This document shows, one piece after another, positions 1 through 10,450 of a stretch of DNA of 64,000 nt. The position numbers and the translations under genes were made by a program. Position 1 is the first letter of the stretch; every line of letters begins with the position of its first letter. The notes under the pieces were generated by a model. That model had not been told where the DNA came from. It did not search any database and saw nothing but the letters and a program-made list of their open reading frames with translations. The DNA is from Aurantiochytrium sp. KH105. Lineage: Eukaryota > Sar > Bigyra > Thraustochytrida > Thraustochytriidae. The DNA lies in assembly GCA_003116975.1 (NCBI GenBank), contig BGKB01000217.1, forward strand, positions 1-64,000. The letters run 5' to 3'.

Positions 1-1931
1 AAAGACGTAAGCGAGCTGTTCTTGCCCAAGCCTTTTCCCAGCCCAACGGCGTCTTTTGGGCCGATGTTGTTCGACTGAAGACTGTGCACGATGATTGTGG
101 TGTGGCATGGCATTGATTGCATTGGTTGCATTCATTGATGAGGGCGAAATGGCTGTCAGTGTCCACCCTCATGTCGCCGTCGCCGTCGTCTTGGCGCAGT
201 CCCGCCTTTCTGCTCTCTGCCACGAACGGCCACGTGCCTTCCTTCACGCAGAAATGCATGCATGTTGCCTCGTTGACCATTGTCAAGATTCAATCAGAAC
301 TTACCTGAGAGTTTGCAGCGACGTGTTCGTGGAGAGCAAATCTGCGATTGCTTTGCTGCCAACCTTGCTGATGCCGTTGAAGCTGTGACTGTGTGTTGCC
401 AGTGAAAATAAGATGAGATGTCAGTCTTGTAATTTCAGGATCTGGCGCAGGAGTGTCGTCACAAGTCCTCTGCATCTATCCCAAGCCCCTAACTTACTCC
501 AAGGACGTAAGTACTGTATTCTCGCCCAGAGCATCGACGAGCGCCAAGACCCCATCGTCTCCAATGTTATTGCGGTTCTGGTCCCAGTCGCTTCCAAGAC
601 TGTTGAAGTCGTGACAATGAGCGAGCCATGTGAGTCTTCGATCAGCTCATTCCCAAGAGTCCCTCTCTTTGCTTGATGTAACCTTAACACCGAAAATATG
701 GCACCAGAGCTGAGTGCTCGACCAGAGGATCCCGGCGATGATTGCACGAGTTCTTTCTTATGTCAATAGGACAGATCGAGGCTCAACTTACTTGAGCGAG
801 CAGAGCGTGATATTCACGCTCAATGCGTGAGCAAAAGCAACCGCGCCATCGACACCAATGCTGTTGCACTTGAGACTGCAATTTTTGAAAGTCTGTGATC
901 GTTAGTCTCTTGCTTGTTATATAGCGGCGTCGTTACGACGCTGATATCCAGCGGCCTTTACCAGGGTCCCTCTTGTTGGTACTGTACCCCCATCAACCCC
1001 GCGACAAGCTTATCAACCCCGCGACAAGGTTTGACTTACGAAAGCGTGGTAAGGGAGCAGTTCTGGTGCAGGGCTTCGGCCAGAGCAGCGCCGCCCTCGA
1101 CATGGATCCCATTCTTTTCGAGACTGAGTGATGGCGACAAGCACATAAAGTCAGTGTCCTCCTGGCATTGTGCAATATTGCACTCAATTCGACCACTCCG
1201 GTTCTTCCTTGCGCAAACATGCGCGCGTTTCCATCAAACCAAATTTCGCTCAAACGCTAACTTACTTCAACGAAACGAGCGACGTGTTCGTAACAAGCTC
1301 TTCTCCCAGCGCCATGGTCCCTTCGTCGCCGATCTTACGATCGGTGAGACTGTAGATTATTTTGAAGAAAATCGTTAATTGGCTGGATCGCATGAGGGTC
1401 ATTCTTCCTTGCGAGAAGGTTCTTAACGTACTCAATCGTTTTGACGCCGTTCCGCATCAGATCGATCGCCTTCTCGACCGCACGTTGCCCGCTGAGTCCT
1501 TTCTCGAGGCCTTCTTCCTCGAGGCCTTCTTCTTCGGACGACTCATCTTCGCTCCCGCCACCGGCGCGATCTTCGTCGTCATCGTCCTCTTCTTCATGCC
1601 CGCCACTGTCGCCATCGCCATCACCTCCGCCATGATCATCGTGATGATTCTCGTCTTCATCATCATCATCGTCATCGATTTCTCCTTTATCTCTCTCACT
1701 GTACGCGTCATCAACCACGTTTCCGTCGTACGGCTCGTCCTCTTCTTCGTCCCCATGATTGTCAAGATGCTCATGGATGACCTCGTTGACGTCTTCGTCA
1801 TGGTCCGAAAGGTAACCGAGCGAAGCGTCATCTTGATCGACCATGTCATGCTCGAGAGAAGGCGCATGATCATCGTGCTGGGCCCGAGGCGCCCGCTTCA
1901 TGCGGGCAGTGAGCTTCTTCACGGTTTTCAT
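1..1931 (-). CDS. Leucine-rich-repeat (RNase-inhibitor/NLRC3-like) protein with acidic N-terminus, partial
   Basis: Multi-exon gene read from splice sites; it runs off the left edge. Exons on the minus strand are 1432-1931, 1266-1349, 1040-1123, 792-875, 498-599, 305-388 and 1-81 (partial). Every donor fits GTAAG/GTACG, every acceptor is CAG, and every intron is phase 2. Exon 1 starts at the ATG at 1931 and encodes a basic start, then a long Asp/Glu-rich stretch with His. Each later exon encodes one LRR (IGDEGTMALGEELVTNTSL, NNIGDDGVLALVDALGENT and so on), 28 residues per 84-nt exon except one 34-residue unit. The pattern N-x-IGDxG-x2-AL-x2-AL-x2-NTxL is that of RNase-inhibitor-type LRRs, which normally form protein-binding solenoids. 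No NACHT or other enzymatic domain is visible in the window. The partner is unknown. Confidence 0.8.
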
Positions 1932-3172
1932 CCCCTCAACTTGAGTACCCTTGCGCACGCTTGTCCTTTCTCCCCCTCTCTCAGAAATCGCTCCCCCTTT
2001 TTGCACCGCGCTGCGATCGCTCGTGCCGCCCCGTCGCTCCTTCTTTCCCCCTTCCCCCCCGCGCGCTACGCCCCCGCTCCGCTCGCTGCTGCCTCCGCCG
2101 CGCACGTGCTCCTGGACGCTCGTGATCGCTTCGCCTGTCTCGCTTCGTTTGCGCTCTGCCTGCTGCTATTTCGCCGTGCACCTTCCTTGTCGCCGCGTCC
2201 CTTAGTTACACTCGCGCAGCACACTCGCGCAAGCACACTCGCGCAGGATGCGATGCCTTGCTACTACCGTACCGTCAACGCGAGAGGCGCGTACCCCCCC
2301 GGTTCTTCATCGCGTGCGCCGCGACGGGTGCTGCCGCGCGCAGCCGCCTGCGCGCGACTCCCGTGCGCCTGCGACCCTCGTCTCTTCGCGACCTTCGCTC
2401 CTCTGTTGCACGCGCTGCGACGAGAGAAGAGACCAGTCCAGCCGGCCGTCGCAGTCTTCGAGTTGAGGCGGCCCTCGCGGTAAGCTGCCTCAAGGCGCCA
2501 CCGTCGCAAAGGCATGACATGCAGGGGCGAACGGGATGAGCGCAGCAGAAGGCGCAGGCCCAGACCCAGGGTGGAGATGCAATAAGGCGCGGACGGAAGC
2601 GGGTTGGCGGGCGACGTGCTTGGTGGACCTTGTGCTCCGTTGTTGAAAGCACACAGGCGCTCTACGACTGACTTTGCACCTAAAATCCATGTAGTATATC
2701 AAGATCAAGTGGCTTCTTGGCTTGGCTTGGTGCCGGCAGCGGAGCGACTGCCCCCCCACGGGGGAATTCCACCCTTGATCGATTCTTGTGGGATGACTTT
2801 CGGCTTGGCGATGCGTGCATCGCACAGCGGACCCCAGACGCCTCCAACCCACCAAGCGGCGCGGAGATAGTTGGCGTGGTCGTTGCGGACGAGCGAGACG
2901 AAGTCGTCGTTGAGGGCCTCTGGCAGGGTGTCTAGCAAACTGGATTCAAAATGCGCCACGGCGCTGCTGCGCGCTGGAGGAGCTCGCCCGGGCCCTGGGA
3001 CCTCGCAGCCGGAGTTTCGAGGGCTGAGAGCGGCTTTAGGCCGCGCTAGGTTTGCACGAAGCCGTGCTCCATCTCATCATCAGCACGTGCAGAGGGCGCC
3101 GAAAACAGCGGGGCTAACGGCGCGATCCCCTCGGGGCGCAAGCGTGGCGGCCAGCCAGGCAAATGGAGCATC
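1932..3172. other. Intergenic, no gene recognised
   Basis: GC-rich 5' flank of the LRR gene followed by unremarkable sequence. Open frames on both strands lack recognisable domains and look like composition-driven shadows. No RNA gene or mobile element was seen. Confidence 0.5.
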
Positions 3173-3595
3173 TTGCAGATGCTGCCGAGGGCGAATCGTC
3201 ACCGCGGAGCAGCGATCGAGGCCACCGAGGCAATCAAAGCTGGTGCGGCTGCGGATTCGGGTTCCGACGCTGACGCCTCTCAAGATGTCGACGCTGAGGG
3301 TCCTCGCCTCATCAGGACCGTGGCGGATTTCATGGCAGCCTTTGAGCTTGGCGAGTCCTGCCTCAAGAAACTGCGCAGCGTGCATGTTCGCAATCAAGGT
3401 CAGCTTCCGGCGGACGACCCTCGCTTTCGTATAATGGTCAATAACATCGTGGCGGCCACCGTGCGCATGACGGAGCTCGTGTACCTGGGGACCCAAGCAT
3501 CCTGCAAAAGGCTAGTCGGCGAGAAGCTTACGAGCAGCATGGACAACACCCGCGAGCTGCGCAACCTAATTGGGGAAACGACATCGATCATTTGA
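3173..3595 (+). CDS. Hypothetical ORF, possibly the 5' part of the decayed orphan gene that follows
   Basis: A 140-codon frame whose first codon is TTG; the first ATG is at 3179. The amino-acid make-up looks protein-like (RTVADFMAAFELGESCLKKL and onwards) with alternating helices and no low complexity after residue ~45. It ends 19 nt before further frames on the same strand that are clearly homologous to the intact gene at 5118-6237, so it may be the N-terminal part of the same broken gene. The tail (SMDN...TTSII) weakly resembles SMDQ...TTSTGI in the intact paralogue. No known domain recognised. Confidence 0.35.
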   Translation: MQMLPRANRHRGAAIEATEAIKAGAAADSGSDADASQDVDAEGPRLIRTVADFMAAFELGESCLKKLRSVHVRNQGQLPADDPRFRIMVNNIVAATVRMTELVYLGTQASCKRLVGEKLTSSMDNTRELRNLIGETTSII

Positions 3596-3613
3596 GTAGC
3601 CCCGAAAAGGTCC

Positions 3614-4303
3614 ATGGGCCGCACAGCGCTCGCTGTGCTCGTCAAGGGCGTCTCCACCAAAACGCTCGAGGAGCTCCGCAAAACGAATGTGGTTACCCTG
3701 GGCGGATTGACGCATAAGAAGGCGCGCGAGGACTACCAAGCTGGGCCACGGAGACATGGATGAGTACGCGCTCGCAAACCTTTACGCAACGCATTTGCGC
3801 TCTCAAGGCTGGGCAAGGCGCCCCTCGCGTGGGCAGCAGTACGGTGCGAACTACGTTCAAAAGTAAAGCGAGTAAACCGCCGCGCTCTTCAACGAAGGCG
3901 TTGTGGATTCTTCCATTCTTCCGTCAAGAAGGGCCCAGTCTAGATGCGCGAACGTCTCATGGAGGCCGTGCCCAACGCGCGGTACTCCTTGCCGAGCGTC
4001 GCCGAGATTCAGACTCGCATCTCGGCATTTGTCATGGAGTCCAAGGGCAACACTCCCGGGATGGCCCAAGATACGAGGAGGACGACCGGCAAGCGCGGTC
4101 GCAAGAGCAAAGTGCCAGACGAAGTGCAAGAATTCCTCGACGAGCGTGCGAGTGCCAACCCGAACATCAAGCCTCGGGACGTGGTCAAGGCCATTCGCGA
4201 GCGTTTCCAGGACCTGGTCGGTATCGACGGGGTCGCGCTTGACGACGATCAGCTCAAGAGAGCTTTCACTGCCGCCAAGAAGCGACAGCAGAGCTTGAAC
4301 TAG
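3614..4303 (+). pseudogene. Decayed paralogue of the orphan gene at 5118-6237
   Basis: At least three successive reading-frame fragments (3614-3763, 3756-3866, 3944-4303) together match one intact protein encoded on the other strand at 5118-6237. DEYALA...QGWARRPSRG...YGANY corresponds to PEYALA...QGWARRPHHG...YGSDY. ALFNEGVVDSS, then KKGPV-stop-MRERLMEAV, corresponds to LSELGVENSSHKMGPGAMRAHLEKEF. FLDERASANPNIKPRD corresponds to FLDQHVEPKPASFPTE. TAA, TAG and frameshift lesions separate the pieces, including a TAG where the intact copy has a sense codon. The last fragment alone (119 codons, basic) could still be translated. The decayed and intact copies are tail to tail, about 0.8 kb apart. 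Confidence 0.65.
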
Positions 4304-5117
4304 TGCAGGGCCTAGGCCTACCCGCTAAAACGACCTCATCTCATCTCATCTCATCTCATCTCATCTCATCTCATCTCATCTCATCTCATCTCATCTCATC
4401 TCATCTCATCTCATCTCATCTCATCTCGAGCTCGAAACTTGTCTCCCGCGCTCCCTGCTCGCCGCAGAGGGCCCAAAAGACCGCCAGGAGGCTGCCCAGG
4501 CCTGCCTGGGCCCTGGCGCCGAGTCTCGCGTATTCTTATACATTTAGGCAACTTCGCCCAACCCCGCTTTTGAGCACCTAGTTCTCGACGACTACGCCGC
4601 CCCCGAGAGAGCAAGACCCCGCCAGCGATTCGCCTTCGTGTCCGCTGGCCGCTGCACGCCCGAGCAGTACTAAATTCCTCGCACAAGAATCGATGTTGCC
4701 TCAGGGTCCCCCTTTTGAGGCCTGTTTTGAGGCACTTAGTAGGTAGTAGGCCTATAGATGGCCTATTTTTTTTTTTTAAAGACCGTCTCCACGTAAGACC
4801 AGAAGACGATTTCCCGGAGATTTGGCACTCGCGATATTCCGCACTTCAGCCAATCGCCTCGCCGGCGCGCAGGCTCGCTCCGCCGCCGCCTGGCTGCTCA
4901 GAACACCCGGCGGCACGGCCGTGCAAGCATTCGTTGTAAAATTGTGTCACCCCCCTTTTTTCACCTCATGCGTCTAATCATCGACGATGGGCGCAGAACT
5001 GCGCGAAAGGGCGACTTTGCGCGGGCTTTGCGACCGTGTTCGGGGAGGAGACTGCCGCGCAGCTGGGCTAGATGGCAGGCACAGGCAAGGAAACGCGTGG
5101 AGAAGACAGACTTGCTG
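4304..5117. other. Intergenic with pentanucleotide microsatellite
   Basis: Separates the decayed and intact orphan paralogues. It holds an uninterrupted (TCATC)n run at about 4336-4427 (roughly 18 units), two TAGGCCTA palindromes (4313-4320 and 4747-4754) and a T-run near 4767. No gene seen. Confidence 0.6.
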
Positions 5118-6237
5118 TTAAATATCGTTGTTGGTCGGTTTTGCTTGCATTTTGCGATATTTGGTCTTCACGTTGACAAACTTTGCCTTGACCTGGGTCT
5201 CTGTAGGGAAGCTGGCTGGCTTGGGCTCAACGTGTTGATCAAGAAAAGTCTGCATGATTTGCTTGGGGGTCTTGCTTGGGGGTCTTGCTTGGGGGTCTTG
5301 CTTGGGTGTCTTGCTTGGGTTCGTGACCGTAAGAAGTTGAATCTCGCTGGCAGATTTGGCTTCCATGCCTTTTCGCCCCCTTCCTGATGACCCAGACTGT
5401 ATAACTGCTGCAGCTGCTGCGTCCTTCGGTGCAAGCTCTGCTGTCCTTGCCAGTCTTTCAGCTTGCTCTCGAGCCTTCTGTTGAGTGCTGAGCTGCCCGA
5501 TGAGCAACTTGATGCCTTCCTCAGAAGGAAGACACGATCGTCCTGGGAACTCCTTCTCGAGATGCGCGCGCATCGCACCTGGCCCCATCTTGTGCGACGA
5601 GTTCTCGACGCCTAATTCAGAGAGGTCTTCGACTCGTTCCCTGTAAGGGCCCATGTAGTCGCTACCGTAAGTCGAGCCGTGATGAGGCCGCCGCGCCCAA
5701 CCTTGAGGTTTCGCTGGAAGAGCGTGGTGTTCCGCGAGCGCATACTCTGGCATATCGCTTCTCCCGTCTCGCAGGCTGATCATCGCTTGCGAGTCATTGC
5801 TTGCTATTTGCGTTGCGTTGTCCACGCCGATCGTCTCGCACGCTTGCTCAATTGTATCCTCGTCATTGTGGGCATCATCACGCAAGTCGATCCCAGTCGA
5901 GGTCGTGGCTTGCACAAGCAAGTTCCCACTTTGGTCCATCGACTCCACCATGCGACGGACTGCGTATGCAGCGACATCTTGCCGCTCGGAATCGACAGAG
6001 GATGCCGATCGTTGCTGCTGTGCTTGCTGCTGCGATCGATGTTGGTCTGACAAGCTGTCGGAGTATTCGTTTGTTGCATCGCCCGGCGAAGCATGACGCC
6101 CAGGCTGACGAGGACCACAAGCTATGCCACAACAAAACACATTTAGCAAGTGTACTCCCCAAAGCGGTCCCTCGAACAAAATGTCATCGCTTACCACACC
6201 AGGAGCTTGTTAGGATGCTGGGAGTTTCAACAGTCAT
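5118..6237 (-). CDS. Orphan protein with an internal SKTPKQ repeat, one intron
   Basis: Two exons: 6195-6237 (ATG at 6237) and 5118-6121, with a 73-nt GTAAGC...TAG intron; the junction keeps frame and gives 348 residues. The single-frame reading would start inside the intron. The protein has a Gln/Ser-rich N-terminal third, a conserved block (PEYALA...QGWARRP, then KMGPGAMRAHLEKEF at about residues 192-206) shared with the decayed copy at 3614-4303, and a C-terminal Lys-rich helix. Between them, 15-nt DNA repeats at about 5260-5325 encode SKTPKQ-type units. No known domain, signal peptide or membrane segment is visible. Because a second, broken copy lies next door, it belongs to a duplicating family, possibly from a mobile element, but nothing proves that. 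Function unknown. Confidence 0.6.
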
Positions 6238-6541
6238 TGGTACCTTATTAGGCGCTTTTGCGTCTACCTTTGCCCTATTACGACTTGGTACTCTCTGCCC
6301 ACATTAGCTCCTATTACCACCACCCCACGCGGCCCGCAAACGCGATAACTTTTCGTCTACGAAATTTCGTGGCTCGAAAAGACCAGATTCGCGCTCTCCA
6401 GGCCGAGCCGAAGCCGGGCGCCCTCGCCGCGGTCTGCGAAACGCAAGTGCAGATTTCCGGGTCTGTCAAATTTTGCTCCTGCTCTTATAAAAAGACGGTC
6501 TTAAAAAGTCACACCTGTTAGAACCTTTCAACTAGAACGAG
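6238..6541. other. Intergenic, nothing recognised
   Basis: About 300 bases between two minus-strand genes: the 3' flank of the sulfotransferase and the promoter side of the orphan gene. No conserved motif noted. Confidence 0.5.
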
Positions 6542-7822
6542 TTAGCATAGCTGGACGTGGAAACGTCGCTTCCACTTGAGCGAACCGTGCATTCGTGCCT
6601 TTACATTTGCCTGAAAGTCACGGACACGCTCTTTGAAAATCTTGACGAGCGCAGCAAAGTCAGGTCCCGCTTTCTCGACAAAGCTCGTGAACTTTTGCGC
6701 AGCATGCTCATACACCTTGGCCTCCTGTGAGGTCATTATCCTGAGACGGTCCACCGCCCAGGCATGTTCTCCGACTAGATGGCGCGGCGAGACCTTGACC
6801 GCGCCTTGATCTTTACACTTATGATAAATCATGGTGTCCAGTGACCATCCAAACCGAAGCGCCAGCATGACAATGAACTCGTCGAGATGCTCTGTTGTGG
6901 CGTAGAGCGCATACTCCTTATCAAGAGCAGCAATGGCTTGCTTGGGCTCATTGCTTTTTGACCTCGTGATCGACATGCAAGACTCCCCGCAAGGGGCTGG
7001 ATGGTCGCGGCGTTGCTTGAGACGCTTCAAAAAGCTTTGAAGCGTGTAGTTGTGTCGAAACGCATCGTCGTGGCACGCGAATTTGCCATACTTGAAATCA
7101 GGTTTCCTGTCGCCAGCCTTGTAGTCGCATGCACGATCGGGATAGTACTGAAAGTAATCGCGATTCGTGGCCCAGGTCATGGCGCTGACTGCGCGGCCCA
7201 CTGGCTCGCGAAAGAGCGTCACTTTGGCAGCGCCAGGCATGCATGCGTCAAACCATTGGCCATTGGTGTTGTGGCTAAAGTACACATCATATGGCGGGTG
7301 CTCTTCCTGACACTTTTTCACGGTCGCGTAGGTCGGCATCTCCGTGAGGTTGTAAGCTCTCGAGGCATTGTTAAGTGCCAGAGCGACGCTCGTGCCTCCG
7401 ACCTTGTGCAATTTGAGAAAGACCAGTCCAGATGGCTGTTTGATATCTCGGAAAAGCGTAAACTCGGCGTCTTCGATGCGTAAGAGCGCCTCGAGACTCT
7501 TTTCACGAAGTTCACGTTCCTTGGCGTTGGAAAAAAGAGGCGGTGGCTTTGGGGCTGTTATGCGAGCTTCTGCCAAAGGAAACTGCTCGACCTCTGCGCG
7601 GTGCTCTGTCTCGTCATGGTCATATACTCCGAAACTAGCTTCGGTGTCAAATTCATCGGGAAGGGAAGCTGCTTCGGGCTCGTACTCTGTAAGGGTAATG
7701 TATAAACCGGGTGTGGAGGGTGCAATCTCGGGCACGCTAGCGACCATGTACAAGGAGACAAGTGTCGCTACAAGGAGAGCGAGCTTGGCGTGGCTCCAGG
7801 GAAAGTTGGCGTTCAAGCTCAT
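6542..7822 (-). CDS. Golgi carbohydrate sulfotransferase-like protein (Gal3ST/HS2ST-type fold)
   Basis: Predicted type II membrane protein of 426 residues. A short cytosolic N-terminus is followed by a hydrophobic anchor (about residues 13-30) and a lumenal catalytic domain. LVFLKLHKVGGTSVALAL (about 131-148) matches the 5'-phosphosulfate-binding loop of PAPS-dependent sulfotransferases (K-x-H-K-x-G-x-x-S/T), and VTLFREPVGRAVSA (about 202-215) matches the 3'-phosphate-binding motif (FREPV-x-R-x-x-S). NxS/T sequons and paired cysteines fit a Golgi-lumen enzyme that transfers sulfate from PAPS to a glycan. The start is the ATG at 7822; a GTG codon directly upstream is unlikely. The acceptor sugar cannot be deduced. 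A second, different sulfotransferase-like gene lies at 22610-24013. Confidence 0.8.
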   Translation of the reverse strand: MSLNANFPWSHAKLALLVATLVSLYMVASVPEIAPSTPGLYITLTEYEPEAASLPDEFDTEASFGVYDHDETEHRAEVEQFPLAEARITAPKPPPLFSNAKERELREKSLEALLRIEDAEFTLFRDIKQPSGLVFLKLHKVGGTSVALALNNASRAYNLTEMPTYATVKKCQEEHPPYDVYFSHNTNGQWFDACMPGAAKVTLFREPVGRAVSAMTWATNRDYFQYYPDRACDYKAGDRKPDFKYGKFACHDDAFRHNYTLQSFLKRLKQRRDHPAPCGESCMSITRSKSNEPKQAIAALDKEYALYATTEHLDEFIVMLALRFGWSLDTMIYHKCKDQGAVKVSPRHLVGEHAWAVDRLRIMTSQEAKVYEHAAQKFTSFVEKAGPDFAALVKIFKERVRDFQANVKARMHGSLKWKRRFHVQLC

Positions 7823-8494
7823 CACCCTCGATGAGCACTGCTCAAAGCGCCAGGGTAAGAAGCAGGTACAGAACCAAAGACCGAAACAAACAAGAGTGCT
7901 TCAGACGTTCTATTCCGCCTTGCGTGGGGTCGCAACGTGCTTCTCGAGACCCACTTCACACGCACTCGCTCGCTCGCTCGCTTGCTCGCTCGTCAGTCTT
8001 GGATCGGACCCCAAAGCAAAGAAGAACCAGCTGCAGCGCGATCTGAGGGAGAAGAGCGTGGTGGCACCGCACAACGCCTTTGCCGCACCTCCACACGCCA
8101 CGCCTCTTCCGCAAGCCACGCCTCTCCACCCGCCGTAGGCGGTCTGGCTAGTGGTCCGCTTCGCACGCCGCACGCTCGACGCGCCCACGAGTTCTACTGT
8201 CAGTTGTTCAGGGGCTCGCACCGGCTGGCTGACTCACTAGGCCATCACTACCAGCAAAGTTTGCTTCAAAGTGGACCAAACGGGAGTCCACTTTTATAAA
8301 CAAGTAAAAAGACAAAGACAAAGACAGAAAAAGAAAGAGTCAGCCCCTTCCCCAAAAACTATTTTCTGGTTGGATACGCTTTCTCCATTTCTCACTCGCA
8401 TTCTCGAAGAACCTGCCAGCCAAGTGGGGAGACAAAAAGAAAGAAAAGAAAGGACGAAGGGCACAAAGAGAGAAGAAAGAAGACAAGCGCAGAC
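7823..8494. other. Intergenic, promoter side of the sulfotransferase
   Basis: Contains a (GCTC)n-like run at about 7968-7992 and purine-rich sequence (AAAGA repeats at about 8310-8340 and 8440-8485) immediately downstream of the TTL-like gene. A possible alternative last exon of that gene lies here (see findings). No other gene seen. Confidence 0.5.
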
Positions 8495-10450
8495 TCACAT
8501 ACCTGCCGTGAAGGTATTGATGAGCTCCCACTCTGTGATCTCCTTAAAAGTCTGCGTAAACTTGCGGCGACGCTCGGCCTTCATGAGCTTGGAACAGTCC
8601 GGAGACTTGACATCGACGTTCTGCGTCTTGCAAATGTCCTGCGCGCGACGCGCATCTGCCTTGACCTTTTGATTGGCCTGGAAACGGGTGCGACGCCCCG
8701 TGTCGTGGATACGAGCAATGGCCTCTGCAGCTTTCTTCATGGGCACTGCATTGAAGTGCGCAAAATCGTAGCAAGGATTGTACATTTTCTCATCACAGTC
8801 GTCCTCGAGCTCGTTGTAAATGCATTCAAAGCCACCATACATATCACCCTGCGTCATGCGCTGGAATGCTGACCCAGATTCGTGCAGCTCAATAAGCATA
8901 TCGAACATTTGCGTCACAAGGGTACGCGTGGGGAAATCGTTACTCCAGGTAAAGCCTGGGTATCCGTTTGCCTCAATAAAGTGCACGCGCAGCTCTTCAT
9001 CAATCATGAAATCGAGACCAAATAAATGGTACGAGCCGCGACGTCGCACAAGCTCGTCGCGAGCGCTCATAAAGTTGAAGAGCAGACCCTTTTTGATTGC
9101 AGAGTTCAGCACAGTTGACACGTACTGTGAGCCGGCGACATTATGGTCCGAGAGATACTTTTGAAAGCGCGGGAAGCCCCAAATGTGGTCCTTGAGCTCG
9201 AAGTTCTCGACGAGGGACTGGAAATGGGTGTTTGTGAGAAAGTTGGTGCGATCCGTGCTCGCTGCCGCGTAACTTGTGATGGACCGCCGTAGGTAACCTG
9301 GGTGGTAAAAGACAATGTAAGGCATGGCCGACGCCACGAGCATGTAGACACGAATGTCAAATTTTCGGCCATTGAGGAGCAGAGGCTTCTTGATGTAGTC
9401 TTGAATAATGTACTTGTTGTCCACGCCCTCTTTGGCCTTTTTGCAGGCTCGAAGACTCTCGAATTCGGAATGGTCCTGATGCAGCGAAATGCCTACACCA
9501 CCCTGACCAAGAATCGGTTTTTTAATCCACATTTGCTTGGGATGTGAGTCGGCAAACGCAAAAAAGTTGCGGCACTCCTTGGGTTTGTGCATTGTGTACT
9601 GGGCAGGCTGCAGACGCAGCGAATTGTAGTCGCAACCGAACTGCTCGGAGAAGTTGCGCTTCACCTCGAGCTGTTTGGCCTTGTTCCCACTAATGGCGTC
9701 TCCGCCATCGAGGGCGCTCACATAGTTCTCGCCCTCGCTTTGCCACATAATTTTATCAAAGTTGTCCTTGTCGTCGCGCTTGAGTCGGTTCAATGCCGTC
9801 GTGTCGGTCATGAAGAAACTTGCCTCGAAGACGTCATACTTTTTGTAGTAGCGACGATTCCACAAATCTTCCATGGCTTGACCACGGCATCGGCCCTTAT
9901 CAAAGCGAAGACACACATAGGAGCGCTTCACAAAGCCAAACTGGTTCTCGGACTGGAATGGGTTGTCAACTTGAACGGGGATAAATGGTTTCCGGCAAAT
10001 ACTTGCGTGGACACTACGTTGCTCCGCGCTGAGACTGCGTCGCACGGCATCATGCGCGCGAAGCTGCCATGGTTGAGGTGACCTTAGCTCCTCGCTGGTG
10101 ACGAGGGCGTCATGTTCGGACCAAACGTCTGCGGAGATGGTCTCCACGGAGCCGCTCACGCGTACTCTTCGCGCGTGCGAGTGTCGGACGCGCGTCCCGA
10201 TCTTGTAGATGAGGCCTGCCACCAAGGCCCAGATGAAAAGGTGCACAAAGGGCGCGCTCCCGATGCCGCCGCCACCGCCTGCGCCGCCGGCCTTCTTCTT
10301 GTCGTCGTCGTCGTCGTCGACGACGTCCATGCTGTGCTCGTCCGCATGCTGCTTTTTGGACGCGGCAAACCCTGCTGCGCCGCGCGCCGCGTAGCCTCCG
10401 CGCGCGGTCAGCCCGCCCCCGGGGGGCGCGCCTCCGCGTCCGCCGATCAT
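8495..10450 (-). CDS. Tubulin-tyrosine-ligase-like (TTLL) amino-acid ligase with membrane anchor
   Basis: 651-residue protein of the ATP-grasp TTL family, which adds Glu, Gly or Tyr to tubulin or other proteins. Core motifs are WIKKPILGQGGVGISL (about residues 308-323, ATP-binding), YIIQDYIKKPLLLNGRKFDIR (about 347-367, the conserved D-x-R) and FGLDFMIDEELRVHFIEANG (about 477-496, metal-binding D...E-x-N). Ahead of the core come a Gly-rich start, an acidic run DDDDDDKKK and a clear hydrophobic segment FVHLFIWALVAGLIYKIG (about 68-85), so the enzyme is probably membrane-anchored, which is unusual for this family. The ATG at 10450 opens the frame. The stop lies two codons after an AG|GTATGT donor-like site, so the extreme C-terminus may be alternatively spliced. 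Substrate unknown. Confidence 0.82.
   Translation of the reverse strand: MIGGRGGAPPGGGLTARGGYAARGAAGFAASKKQHADEHSMDVVDDDDDDKKKAGGAGGGGGIGSAPFVHLFIWALVAGLIYKIGTRVRHSHARRVRVSGSVETISADVWSEHDALVTSEELRSPQPWQLRAHDAVRRSLSAEQRSVHASICRKPFIPVQVDNPFQSENQFGFVKRSYVCLRFDKGRCRGQAMEDLWNRRYYKKYDVFEASFFMTDTTALNRLKRDDKDNFDKIMWQSEGENYVSALDGGDAISGNKAKQLEVKRNFSEQFGCDYNSLRLQPAQYTMHKPKECRNFFAFADSHPKQMWIKKPILGQGGVGISLHQDHSEFESLRACKKAKEGVDNKYIIQDYIKKPLLLNGRKFDIRVYMLVASAMPYIVFYHPGYLRRSITSYAAASTDRTNFLTNTHFQSLVENFELKDHIWGFPRFQKYLSDHNVAGSQYVSTVLNSAIKKGLLFNFMSARDELVRRRGSYHLFGLDFMIDEELRVHFIEANGYPGFTWSNDFPTRTLVTQMFDMLIELHESGSAFQRMTQGDMYGGFECIYNELEDDCDEKMYNPCYDFAHFNAVPMKKAAEAIARIHDTGRRTRFQANQKVKADARRAQDICKTQNVDVKSPDCSKLMKAERRRKFTQTFKEITEWELINTFTAGM

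Noticed and set aside
1362..2483. 373-codon plus-strand frame with hydrophobic stretches
   Set aside because: Reverse reading of the Asp/Glu-rich exon 1 of the LRR gene; the hydrophobicity is an artefact of complementing GAT/GAA codons.
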